From assembly GCA_964536375.1 (NCBI GenBank), contig CAZHXF010000001.1, forward strand, positions 1-64,000: a DNA stretch of 64,000 nucleotides, in the 5' to 3' direction. Origin of the DNA: Desulfuromonas sp964536375 (GTDB lineage Bacteria; Desulfobacterota; Desulfuromonadia; Desulfuromonadales; Desulfuromonadaceae). Under the pieces are notes generated by a model that was not told the DNA's origin, ran no database searches, and saw nothing but the letters and a program-made list of their open reading frames with translations. This document shows positions 1 to 6,434 of the stretch, one piece after another; the first letter of the stretch is position 1; every line of letters begins with the position of its first letter. The position numbers and the translations under genes are program-made.

Positions 1-62
1 GTTTGTTCACTGCGTCAGAAAAGTCCCCTTGGGGTTTCCTTGTTGCTGAATGTGTTAATTCA

Positions 63-75
63 AGACCTGACCCCT
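63..75 (-). repeat. REP-like repeat unit, left copy
   Basis: The plus strand reads AGACCTGACCCCT, the reverse complement of the AGGGGTCAGGTCT core found twice at 2066-2099. It is the only copy seen left of the retron and it points the opposite way from those on the right. Repeats of this GGGGTCAGGTC type are often linked to REP-associated tyrosine transposases in Proteobacteria; no such transposase is visible in this window. Confidence 0.6.
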
Positions 76-105
76 ATGTTTTTTTTTTCTACAATAAAGC
101 CGGAA

Positions 106-354
106 ATGGGTATTAGCGGATTGTTTACAGGTGACGAACTTGAACATCAATTGAATTTGATGTATAGCCTTGAGTCCAAACTTATGCCAGAAATTGATGG
201 TAAAAAGTTACCAAAGTTTGGCTATGGTGGAGCTGAATCTTTATATGCCGTCGAGGATGGCAATACGCCAAACTCCGTATTTCCTATATTTTGGTGGCCC
301 AAAAATGCTAATAATAAAAATAGAAACCCTCTTTTGGAAAGATCTGAACTTTGA
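106..354 (+). CDS. small protein of unknown function upstream of the retron
   Basis: I do not recognise this gene. The frame is open from 40, but its first part crosses the REP-like repeat, so the true start is uncertain: an ATG lies at 76 and another at 106. From 106 it gives 82 residues, soluble in character, rich in Asn, Glu and Leu, with a GYGGAESLYAVEDG stretch and a Trp-Trp pair (FPIFWWP) near the end. It ends inside the start of the next gene (TTGA overlap at 351-354), so the two are probably translated together. It may be the 3' remnant of a longer gene cut by the repeat, or a complete small partner of the retron. No ribosome binding site decides the start. Confidence 0.4.
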   Translation: MGISGLFTGDELEHQLNLMYSLESKLMPEIDGKKLPKFGYGGAESLYAVEDGNTPNSVFPIFWWPKNANNKNRNPLLERSEL

Positions 355-695
355 AAAAATTCTCCTACGTTGAAAGAAGAATCATTCAAGAAACTTTCAA
401 AAGTGGAGGAAGTTATTTTGTATTCAAAATACATCATAACCAGGGCATTTCACCAGGCCAAATCAGTAAAGCGTTACTCCTACTTAAAAACAAAAAAATG
501 GTAGCAACTGATGGTCTCAGAGTAAGGCTAACCAACAAGGGTAAACGATTCGCGACATCAGCGAAACTGCTCCTCGTAGCTGCTGGTGAAAAACCATGGC
601 GGAATTGTCCAAATGAATTTATAGCTTCAAAATTAAACCCTGACGAGCCGTATATACCAATGCGCAAACAAAATACTTCAAGCAAATCTGAATAG
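351..695 (+). CDS. small winged-helix-like protein, candidate retron accessory gene
   Basis: A 114-residue protein with a TTG start, a GGAAAG site at 338-343, and an overlap with the previous gene. The middle (about residues 30-70) reads like a winged helix-turn-helix: a helix with ISPGQISKALLLLKNKKM followed by a two-strand wing (LRVRLTNKGKRF). This predicts DNA or nucleic-acid binding. The C-terminal third is basic and has no recognised domain. It stops 9 bases before the left end of the retron RNA inverted repeat. Retrons usually carry an effector gene next to the msr-msd and the reverse transcriptase, and some retron types include winged-helix partners. The effector role is inferred from position; a transcription factor unrelated to the retron is the alternative. 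Confidence 0.6.
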   Translation: MKKFSYVERRIIQETFKSGGSYFVFKIHHNQGISPGQISKALLLLKNKKMVATDGLRVRLTNKGKRFATSAKLLLVAAGEKPWRNCPNEFIASKLNPDEPYIPMRKQNTSSKSE

Positions 696-704
696 AGGAG
701 TTTG

Positions 705-956
705 GGGGCAAGAGCAGATAAGCTAGCACACTGGAGCGCAGTCGCTCCTAGGGATAAGGTTTCCGTTATCCCAATCGTCTAAAGGCAAATTTAAAAAACC
801 AAATTTGCCTTTAGACGAGCAAACAAATTTAAAAACCAAATTTGATTTGCTGTGATTATCCTTCCTGCGCTAGACACGATAAAACTGTGTCTATGCTCAG
901 AATGATAATCACAATGGCGCCATTCGGCGAGAAAGAAGGTAGCCTGCTCTTGCCCC
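705..956 (+). ncRNA. retron msr-msd noncoding RNA
   Basis: A perfect 13-bp inverted repeat (GGGGCAAGAGCAG at 705-717, its complement at 944-956) has the position and form of the retron a1/a2 pair. Inside are ordered hairpins: GGAGCG/CGCTCC at 733-748; GGGATAA/TTATCCC at 751-772; a perfect 18-bp stem at 775-792 with 801-818; an A/T-rich stem at 819-830 with 838-850; and a stem of 10 bp (851-860 with 904-913) enclosing TAGACAC/GTGTCTA (871-877 with 887-893). The two short hairpins fit msr and the long ones fit the reverse-transcribed msd. An AGC just after a1 (721-723) is a candidate for the branching guanosine. The reverse transcriptase starts 8 bases after a2. Exact msr/msd limits are not determined. 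Confidence 0.85.
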
Positions 957-964
957 TAATAATT

Positions 965-1999
965 ATGAATGAAATAACAAAAAAATGGGTCAAATATTAC
1001 AAGAGAATAGGGATAAAAGATGAATTCATAGAAGAGTATATCCCTTACATTGATACTCTCTCCCAAAAAAATATGCCGATAATTTTTGATTTAAGGCATC
1101 TTTCCGGCCTTGTCAGCAGGAAGGTGGCTTACCTTGCATCTGTAATCAACGCTACGCAGCATCACTACAGAAGTTTTAAAATAATAAAACGAAGAGGTGG
1201 TTACCGGGAAATATCAGCGCCATATCCTGCCCTTCTTGAGTGTCAGCAGTGGATTAACGAATATATTCTCAGAAAGATACCATTACATCCATCATCTCAC
1301 GGCTTCACGAACTCAAAATCTATAATTTCAAATGCTAAAACTCACCTAAATCAACAATGTCTACTAAAATTAGATTTGAAGGATTTTTTTTCTAGCATTT
1401 CCAAAGCTCAAGTAATTAGAGTGTTCAAAAATATTGGATACAATAATCCTGTTTCCTATTATCTTGCATCAATTTGCTGCCTTAAAAATTGTTTGCCACA
1501 AGGTGCAGCGACAAGTCCCAGTTTAAGCAATATTGTTTCGTTTGGGCTGGATGTTCGCTTGAAGGGATTAGCTAGCTCTTATGGTTTGAACTATTCGAGG
1601 TATGCAGATGACATGACATTCTCAGGTAAGCATATCCCTATTAAGCTTATTGATGTAATTAATGAGATAGTTGAAGAGCAAGGATTTCTACTTAACGATG
1701 AGAAGACTTCTCTCGTAAAAGGAAAGAGAAGGAAAATAGTGACTGGCATATCTGTAGCCAGTGAAAAACCTAAATTGCCACGTGGCTACAAGCGTAAATT
1801 AAAGCAAGAAGTTTATTACATAAAAAAACATGGGATATCTTCACATATTGAGCATGGCAAACTAAAGGAACCCTTTTATCTAGATATTATCTTGGGAAGG
1901 TTGTCTTTTTGGAAATTTGTTGAACCTGACAGTGAAGAGGCAGAAGAACACATAAAGTATTTCAAGAATTTGATTGCGGACCAAAGTTATGATTACTAG
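965..1999 (+). CDS. retron-type reverse transcriptase
   Basis: A reverse transcriptase of 344 residues that would prime on the branch guanosine of the neighbouring RNA and make msDNA. Visible motifs: LDLKDFF (about 136-142), the retron-typical NAxxH (NAKTH, about 123-127), LPQGAATSP (about 177-185), the catalytic YADD (213-216) and the retron-typical VTG (259-261). The length is usual for retron enzymes, with no maturase or integrase domain, so this is not a group II intron. The frame is open back to 842, but that extension runs through the msd hairpins and a2 repeat; the ATG at 965 right after a2 is the sensible start, although no clear Shine-Dalgarno is seen. The gene is AT-richer than the rest of the window, which suggests horizontal origin. 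Confidence 0.92.
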   Translation: MNEITKKWVKYYKRIGIKDEFIEEYIPYIDTLSQKNMPIIFDLRHLSGLVSRKVAYLASVINATQHHYRSFKIIKRRGGYREISAPYPALLECQQWINEYILRKIPLHPSSHGFTNSKSIISNAKTHLNQQCLLKLDLKDFFSSISKAQVIRVFKNIGYNNPVSYYLASICCLKNCLPQGAATSPSLSNIVSFGLDVRLKGLASSYGLNYSRYADDMTFSGKHIPIKLIDVINEIVEEQGFLLNDEKTSLVKGKRRKIVTGISVASEKPKLPRGYKRKLKQEVYYIKKHGISSHIEHGKLKEPFYLDIILGRLSFWKFVEPDSEEAEEHIKYFKNLIADQSYDY

Positions 2000-2065
2000 A
2001 CCTTTATGTACAATTCCTATTTTTAATAAATTAGTAATTCACTGCATAAGTAAGCCCCTGACAAC

Positions 2066-2099
2066 AAAAGGGGTCAGGTCAACAAAAGGGGTCAGGTCT
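2066..2099 (+). repeat. tandem REP-like units right of the retron
   Basis: Two tandem copies of AAAAGGGGTCAGGTC, at 2066-2080 and 2084-2098, lie about 65 bases after the reverse transcriptase. They are in the opposite orientation to the unit at 63-75, so the retron cassette lies between inverted copies. A related CCCCTGAC word precedes them at 2055-2062. Confidence 0.7.
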
Positions 2100-2183
2100 A
2101 CGGTTGACTTATGTTTGATGCAGATTGCACTTATTGCTTGAATTCGCGTGTACGAAGGGAAAAGGTGTCAAATCTGCTTTTGT

Positions 2184-2336
2184 CCTTTGTTGCCATCCGC
2201 GACGAAACTAGCGTTCTTCTCCAACATACATGTTCCGTTGTAGGGGCATCCCTTGCGGGCGCCCTGATTATCCTTGGTTCTGCGCCAATGTCTGAAAAAC
2301 AGGATTTTAGAAGCGGATACCCGCAAGGGGCATCCC
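2184..2336 (+). repeat. 153-bp direct repeat, copy A
   Basis: This block is present again at 2699-2851 with only two base differences that I can find by eye (2212 G/C and 2282 C/T). It starts with the CCTTTGTTGCCATCCGCGAC word common to the repeat cluster and ends with GGGGCATCCC. It contains a short inverted pair CCTTGCGGG/CCCGCAAGG. No protein-coding signal is seen in it. Confidence 0.8.
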
Positions 2337-2453
2337 AAAAAAAAAGGGGTCAAGTCTGCCGTTGACTGAATCAAAAGGGAAAAGGGGTCAAGTCTGCCGA
2401 AAGGGAAAAGGGGTCAAGTCTGCCGTTGACCTTTGTTGCCATCCGCGACGAAA

Positions 2454-2636
2454 CTAGCTTTCATCAACGCCAATCAACCCTTTCGCATCTTTATCTTCAA
2501 GCTCCATCAACGGCGGTGTCTCTTTGATACGTTTCTCGACTTTGCTGATATGCTCGGCTGGCGGTATATTTTCCGGCATGACACCACCAATCCTTTTGAT
2601 GGCTTCTCGAACTTCTTTTCCAACAGTCTCACAAAA
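2454..2636 (-). pseudogene. fragment resembling the C-terminus of DNA-damage-inducible protein D
   Basis: An open frame on the minus strand encodes about 60 residues including IKRIGGVMPENIPPAEHI and VEKRIKETPP. The GGxMPExxP pattern followed by a Lys/Glu-rich segment is familiar from the C-terminal part of DinD and related BRO-N domain proteins. Both ends of the frame are supplied by repeat sequence: the start lies in a GGGGTCAAGTC unit and the stop in the shared word GACGAAACTAGC. It is therefore a stranded gene fragment, not an intact gene. The family assignment is from memory of the motif only. Confidence 0.45.
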
Positions 2637-2698
2637 AAAAGGGGTCAAGTCTGCCGTTGACTAAATCAAAAGGGAAAAGGGGTTAAATCTGCTTTTGA

Positions 2699-2851
2699 CC
2701 TTTGTTGCCATCCGCGACGAAACTAGCCTTCTTCTCCAACATACATGTTCCGTTGTAGGGGCATCCCTTGCGGGCGCCCTGATTATCCTTGGTTCTGTGC
2801 CAATGTCTGAAAAACAGGATTTTAGAAGCGGATACCCGCAAGGGGCATCCC
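2699..2851 (+). repeat. 153-bp direct repeat, copy B
   Basis: Second copy of the block at 2184-2336, same orientation, two base differences. Its near identity suggests recent duplication, with the DinD-like fragment and repeat units now lying between the copies. Confidence 0.8.
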
Positions 2852-3080
2852 TACTTTGCCTATCTCGATCATGTTGCCGGCGCCGGCAACATGATAATCA
2901 GGCGACAGCAGTTCATAAGCAAAATCGTCGTATAGTTCTAAGCATAAATATGACCGCTATTCGCTTTTAATTTGTCTGCCTATCAACCATAGGATCAGTG
3001 TGAAACGCATCAATTCAAATATCAGAAGCGCAAAGCTACGCCCCATACCAGCGCTGGTCAATCATTCTAACAATTTTCAT
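2852..3080. other. intergenic stretch with a perfect palindrome
   Basis: No gene is seen. It contains a perfect 24-base palindrome at 2869-2892, with arms CATGTTGCCGGC and GCCGGCAACATG. As RNA it would form a hairpin, but no T-tract follows, so it is not a typical terminator. Confidence 0.4.
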
Positions 3081-3839
3081 CTACTCAATTTTGCCCACCG
3101 GCGCCAGATAAATGACAAATTCTTCTTCACCATCAACACCAATCAACGCATCCATTTTATCTTGATCGAAGGCGGCAATGGCGCAGGTTCCCGCGCCAAT
3201 TGCCTCGCAGGCTAGGTAGAGGTTTTGACACACGTGTCCGACATCCATGGCGATGACGCGGTGGGCGGCTTGGGCATAGCGCCACTCCATGCGATAGGGG
3301 ATGACACTCCACACAATGGTTAGTGGTGCTTGGCTGACAAAGTGCTGATTGAGGGTGGCAGTGCTGAGTTTGCTATGGAAATCGTTACCTGCTTTTTCGC
3401 AGACTAAGGCGTGTTGCAGAGGCAGGTAGCGATAGATTCCTGTTTTGAGACCAGCGACATTTGCGACGATCAAATAGCTTTCAAAGGCGTGGCGACAGCC
3501 AGCGGAAGGGACGGTACGCAGGGCGCAGCCATCGTTGATGGTTTGGCGAACACCTTGCGTGGCCCAGAGCAATAAACCTACTTCGGCTAGGGTTAGTGGT
3601 TGTGCTGTGAAGTGGCGGTGGCTTTGGCGCTGGGCGATTGCCTCGAGTACGTCTGTGCCTGCAAATATAGCGCGACTGGCGGCATCCGGCAGCTCGATCA
3701 ATGTTTGCTCGGGGCGGGGAGGGCGCTGCACCGGTGGTGGATCGATCCCCGCATTTTGATCAGTGAGATAAAAGTCGATCTGTTGACGCAGGCTGTCTTT
3801 TAAAAAATCACGTTGTTGTTCCATGCTCGGTAACGCCAT
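3081..3839 (-). CDS. SagB-type nitroreductase-fold dehydrogenase
   Basis: A 252-residue protein of the nitroreductase/SagB fold, FMN-dependent in known members. The pattern is seen in RQSHRHFTAQPLTLAEVGLLLW (about 71-92, given here only as the family's RxSxRxF entry motif), TVPSAGCRHAFESYLI (about 108-123) and a C-terminal GAGTCAIAAF followed by EEFVIYLAPVG. The start ATG at 3839 has AGGGG 8 bases upstream. It stands alone, with no cyclodehydratase or peptide-modification partners, so a role in thiazole/oxazole peptide synthesis is not supported. Many such stand-alone enzymes are of unknown substrate. The preceding intergenic region shows no operator. Confidence 0.8.
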   Translation of the reverse strand: MALPSMEQQRDFLKDSLRQQIDFYLTDQNAGIDPPPVQRPPRPEQTLIELPDAASRAIFAGTDVLEAIAQRQSHRHFTAQPLTLAEVGLLLWATQGVRQTINDGCALRTVPSAGCRHAFESYLIVANVAGLKTGIYRYLPLQHALVCEKAGNDFHSKLSTATLNQHFVSQAPLTIVWSVIPYRMEWRYAQAAHRVIAMDVGHVCQNLYLACEAIGAGTCAIAAFDQDKMDALIGVDGEEEFVIYLAPVGKIE

Positions 3840-4095
3840 AATATACCCCTGATCTGTTGGTTGTGCTTAGCCTGTTAGGTAATATTGTCTGGATTGATCA
3901 ATGGCAGTTTATGACAAGCTACTGCGTTTGCCCAACTTTGACAATTCTTTCATCATGCCCGTTTGCTGTGCGCTGATTGCAAGAAAAACAGGAGCTTTTC
4001 CGTATTTGAGAACGACAAAAGGGGCGAATTGTGTAACTCGTCGACCCTAGAGCAACACATCGCTATCATGGTTATCTTTTGATCTTGTTCCCCCA

Positions 4096-4320
4096 TGGCG
4101 CAGCGCTGAACGGAATAATGGTGGGGCGAAAAAGGGTGCCTGAAAACTGTTTGAACGCAGTGAGTTTTTTTCAGGCATTTTCGATCCGCCTTTATGAAGT
4201 GAAGGTATCCGTAGGACGCGCAGTTTGGGGGTCGTTTTTGTGCTACTTTTGACGATGCAAAAGTGACCCGAGGTGTGGGCGCGGCAGCCCACGTCATGTG
4301 GGAACCAAACAACGCGAACG
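4096..4320 (+). repeat. dispersed repeat, copy 1 (downstream of hipA)
   Basis: It shares with 6162-6328 the words TGGCGCAGCGCTGAA, GTGAAGGTATCC, GGACGCG and GTCATGTGGG in the same order and orientation. This copy has about 50 more bases after the first word. Open frames on the minus strand run through both copies and give similar peptides (CASYGYLH here, CASCGYLH there). They lack ribosome binding sites and a common end, so I read the element as non-coding. The two copies flank the hipBA pair. Confidence 0.65.
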
Positions 4321-4351
4321 GATGATGCACGCCGCAGCACTTTGTCGCTTT

Positions 4352-5608
4352 CTAAGACAGGTTTTTTATCGCCATCTCGCACGAGTAGGAAATAAACTCA
4401 TTCAACCGATACAGGCTGTCACTTTTGTATGGGGCAAATTTTCCGGTGAAGAGTGGTAATCTGACGCTTTGGATCTTGTTGGCGATCAAGACAACTCTTG
4501 CCACCACATATTTTGAATTGACTTTAATGTCATCGGCGAGCGCTACCCAGTTTTTCTTTGTCACCTTATCTGGGTCAACTTCAGCGCCAATCTTCATAGC
4601 CATAGCGGTGGTCAGGCCATAATGGGCGTATATCCTTGTCGACAAAAGATCATAGAACGGGGCGAGTACCGGACCTTGCGGTAATAGTAAAAATGAAATG
4701 TTTTTTCCGTGTGCATCTGAATTGCCGATTAAAAAGTTGAATATCAGCCAATCCAGCACAGCCATGACATCTTTGCCTGGTTTTGTGCTGACGTTACGGA
4801 GCAATTTGACGCATTGCACAAAGCTGGGACCGCCTTCATGCTCATATTTGAATTCCGGCAGCGTCCCCAATGCTTGACAGAAATCTTCTTGATGGATCCT
4901 TTTTAAACCGTCTTTACCCACGGCACGGTCGTAGCGCTCAATGGCAAAGATAGGTGGATCATCAAGACTATCGATAAAATTGTAAATAAAGGAGTTTGGC
5001 ACACAAAGACCTATTGCACCGGCCAGCGCCATACAGAATGCTTCATTTTCTACCGTACCATCCAAGGTTTCTATCGGCGGCTTTATAATGTAATTACTTG
5101 GGGCTTCCCCCTGGGAAAGCGCGAACTGCCCATCGGCAAAAAAAATGGGCAACTTCTTCTGCACTCCGGCAAGGGAAAGTCGAAAGCCTTTCTCTCCGGC
5201 AAGCAACGGTTTTAGCGGGAGTTCCTTGATGATTTGTGTTAATTCGTGGTTGGTCAAACGGGTGTATCTTTTTTCTGCTGGGGCTTGATCCCCTTCAGAG
5301 TACAAAGATACCGCTCCAGCACAATCTCCGCCTATTTTTTCCAGCAGGCCAAAGTCATTGTGCGGGGAAACCCCCACATTTCGAGCAACAACCTCGCGTA
5401 TTGTTTGTTCAGGTAACAAGTTGGCGAAAAAGGGATGTGACTCATCAGCCAGATAGGGTTCCCAGCGTAACGGTAGGGAAAGCGATAGCGGAATACTGGA
5501 TGTATGTAGCCAGCCTTCAGCGTACTGGAAACAAAATGTTTTCTTCTCGTCCAGCCATAGATGACCAACGGTAGCATGATCTATGAAAACCACCAGTTTC
5601 GTTATCAT
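4352..5608 (-). CDS. hipA: HipA-family serine/threonine kinase toxin
   Basis: A 418-residue HipA-type kinase. In characterised members the toxin phosphorylates glutamyl-tRNA synthetase or another translation target and induces dormancy. Visible features: the N-terminal HipA subdomain with FFANLLPEQ (about 60-68), the ATP-loop region FRLSLAGVQKKLP (about 142-154), the catalytic segment IGNSDAHGKNIS (about 291-302) with Asp and the KN pair, and the metal-binding PFYDLLST (about 314-321). All key residues appear intact. The ATG overlaps the stop of hipB by 4 bases (5605-5608), so the two are coupled. Length is normal for the family. The 3' end lies next to a dispersed repeat. Confidence 0.92.
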   Translation of the reverse strand: MITKLVVFIDHATVGHLWLDEKKTFCFQYAEGWLHTSSIPLSLSLPLRWEPYLADESHPFFANLLPEQTIREVVARNVGVSPHNDFGLLEKIGGDCAGAVSLYSEGDQAPAEKRYTRLTNHELTQIIKELPLKPLLAGEKGFRLSLAGVQKKLPIFFADGQFALSQGEAPSNYIIKPPIETLDGTVENEAFCMALAGAIGLCVPNSFIYNFIDSLDDPPIFAIERYDRAVGKDGLKRIHQEDFCQALGTLPEFKYEHEGGPSFVQCVKLLRNVSTKPGKDVMAVLDWLIFNFLIGNSDAHGKNISFLLLPQGPVLAPFYDLLSTRIYAHYGLTTAMAMKIGAEVDPDKVTKKNWVALADDIKVNSKYVVARVVLIANKIQSVRLPLFTGKFAPYKSDSLYRLNEFISYSCEMAIKNLS

Positions 5609-5841
5609 AATTGGCTATTCTTAGCTTTCCAGCTCCTGCATTGTGCCTGAACTTCAATTCCTAAACATGCGGCAACCTGTAGGACTTTATTCAATTGCAC
5701 GGATTCTTTGCCGTTCTCAAGAGCTGAAAGGAAGACGTGACTGACACCACAGATTGCGGCGGCATCATGAAGTGTGAGACCATCCTCTTTGCGTTTCTTG
5801 CGGATGAGCGATCCGAGATCTCCGGCATTGTGAATATCCAT
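5605..5841 (-). CDS. hipB: HipB-family antitoxin, XRE-type repressor
   Basis: A 78-residue helix-turn-helix protein: LGSLIRKKRKEDGLTLHDAA, then VSHVFLSALENGKESVQLNKV, the common XRE recognition-helix layout. HipB proteins neutralise HipA and repress the operon. The start has GGAGG 7 bases upstream. An inverted repeat upstream (5920-5945) is the likely operator. The C-terminal tail is short and basic-polar, as in other HipB proteins. Confidence 0.9.
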   Translation of the reverse strand: MDIHNAGDLGSLIRKKRKEDGLTLHDAAAICGVSHVFLSALENGKESVQLNKVLQVAACLGIEVQAQCRSWKAKNSQL

Positions 5842-5919
5842 TTTGACCTCCAGTGCTACTACTAGCGCCTAAACTTCAACGTTCGTTTACTGTAGCATGC
5901 AAAAAGTGCTAAATGAATC

Positions 5920-5945
5920 AAAAAGTAAATGATCGTTTACTTTTT
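5920..5945. promoter_or_regulatory. candidate HipB operator
   Basis: A 10-bp inverted repeat, AAAAAGTAAA and TTTACTTTTT, separated by TGATCG, 79 bases before hipB. A half-site CGTTTACTG stands nearer to the gene at 5884-5892. Autoregulation by HipB at palindromes is known for the family; the assignment here is by position and symmetry. Confidence 0.6.
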
Positions 5946-5984
5946 GAGCTGAAATAGTTCAATCAAGAAGAAACCTGATTAATA

Positions 5985-6117
5985 CTAATCTTCCGCTATT
6001 GCCACAAAGGTCGTCACTTTCGCGCAGGCGGGAGTCTAGAAATCTATGCAAAACCTCTGGATACCCGCATTCGCGAGTATGACGAACAGGGGGGACAGAA
6101 CCAGAGCGGAAGATTAG
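5985..6117. mobile_element. MITE-like element with 14-bp terminal inverted repeats
   Basis: ACTAATCTTCCGCT at about 5985-5998 is repeated in exact inverse as AGCGGAAGATTAGT near 6104-6117. The interior holds a CCCGCATTCGCGAGTATGACGA core that resembles the core at 50325-50353. It encodes no protein. Size and structure fit a miniature inverted-repeat element; no cognate transposase is present in the window. Confidence 0.55.
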
Positions 6118-6161
6118 TGCTACTCAGGAGAATAAATGTAAGTTAGTACCAATTTCCCTCG

Positions 6162-6328
6162 TGGCGCAGCGCTGAATACAATGATGGCAAGACGTTGCCG
6201 CCGTTATGGAGTGAAGGTATCCGCAGGACGCGAAGTTGGGTAGCTTTTGTGCTAATTGTGCCGCTGCACAAGTGGACCGACCTGTGGGTGATCCAGCCCC
6301 TGTCATGTGGGCACCAGGCAACGCGATG
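6162..6328 (+). repeat. dispersed repeat, copy 2 (upstream of hipB)
   Basis: Diverged direct copy of the element at 4096-4320, on the other side of the hipBA pair. It keeps the entry word TGGCGCAGCGCTGAA and GTGAAGGTATCC. The remaining bases up to 6434 show no gene. Confidence 0.65.
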
Positions 6329-6434
6329 CGCCCACACAACGGGCTAAGTATAGATTATTCGGGCAATTGTGCGCTCAAATTACCTAAGTACATTTTTGAT
6401 AACCACGCAGGCTGCTATGAAATTAAGCGTGGTG

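Larger units (their letters stand above)
2157..2698 (+). repeat. cluster of GGGGTCAAGTCTGC repeat units
   Basis: The word AAAAGGGGTCAAGTCTGCC, usually followed by GTTGAC, recurs at about 2337-2365, 2381-2398, 2406-2430 and 2637-2662. Diverged copies with AAATCTGC are at about 2157-2182 and 2675-2698. Several are joined by the spacer ATCAAAAGGGA. After three of them comes the same 28-base sequence starting TTTGTTGCCATCCGCGACG (2186, 2431 and 2701). Spacing is irregular and the units are not separated by unique spacers, so this is a repeat-invasion site and not a CRISPR. Confidence 0.75.

Noticed and set aside
842..964. N-terminal extension of the reverse transcriptase
   Set aside because: The extension runs through the msd hairpins and the a2 repeat. 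The ATG at 965 directly after a2 fits retron gene layout and enzyme length.
965..1999. Group II intron maturase
   Set aside because: No maturase X domain or endonuclease domain, no intron domain V hairpin downstream, and the NAxxH and VTG motifs point to a retron.
2337..2698. Possible CRISPR array from the recurring GGGGTCAAGTCTGC word
   Set aside because: Spacing is irregular, the sequences between copies are themselves repeated, and there are no cas genes. It fits REP-like units.
2111..2970. Plus-strand frames in the repeat nest that give similar peptides
   Set aside because: The similarity comes from the duplicated 153-bp DNA block; the frames begin and end in repeat units and have no start signals.
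4047..4382. Minus-strand coding frames in the repeat next to hipA
   Set aside because: No ribosome binding site, overlapping alternative frames, and the sequence is a dispersed repeat with diverged length between copies.
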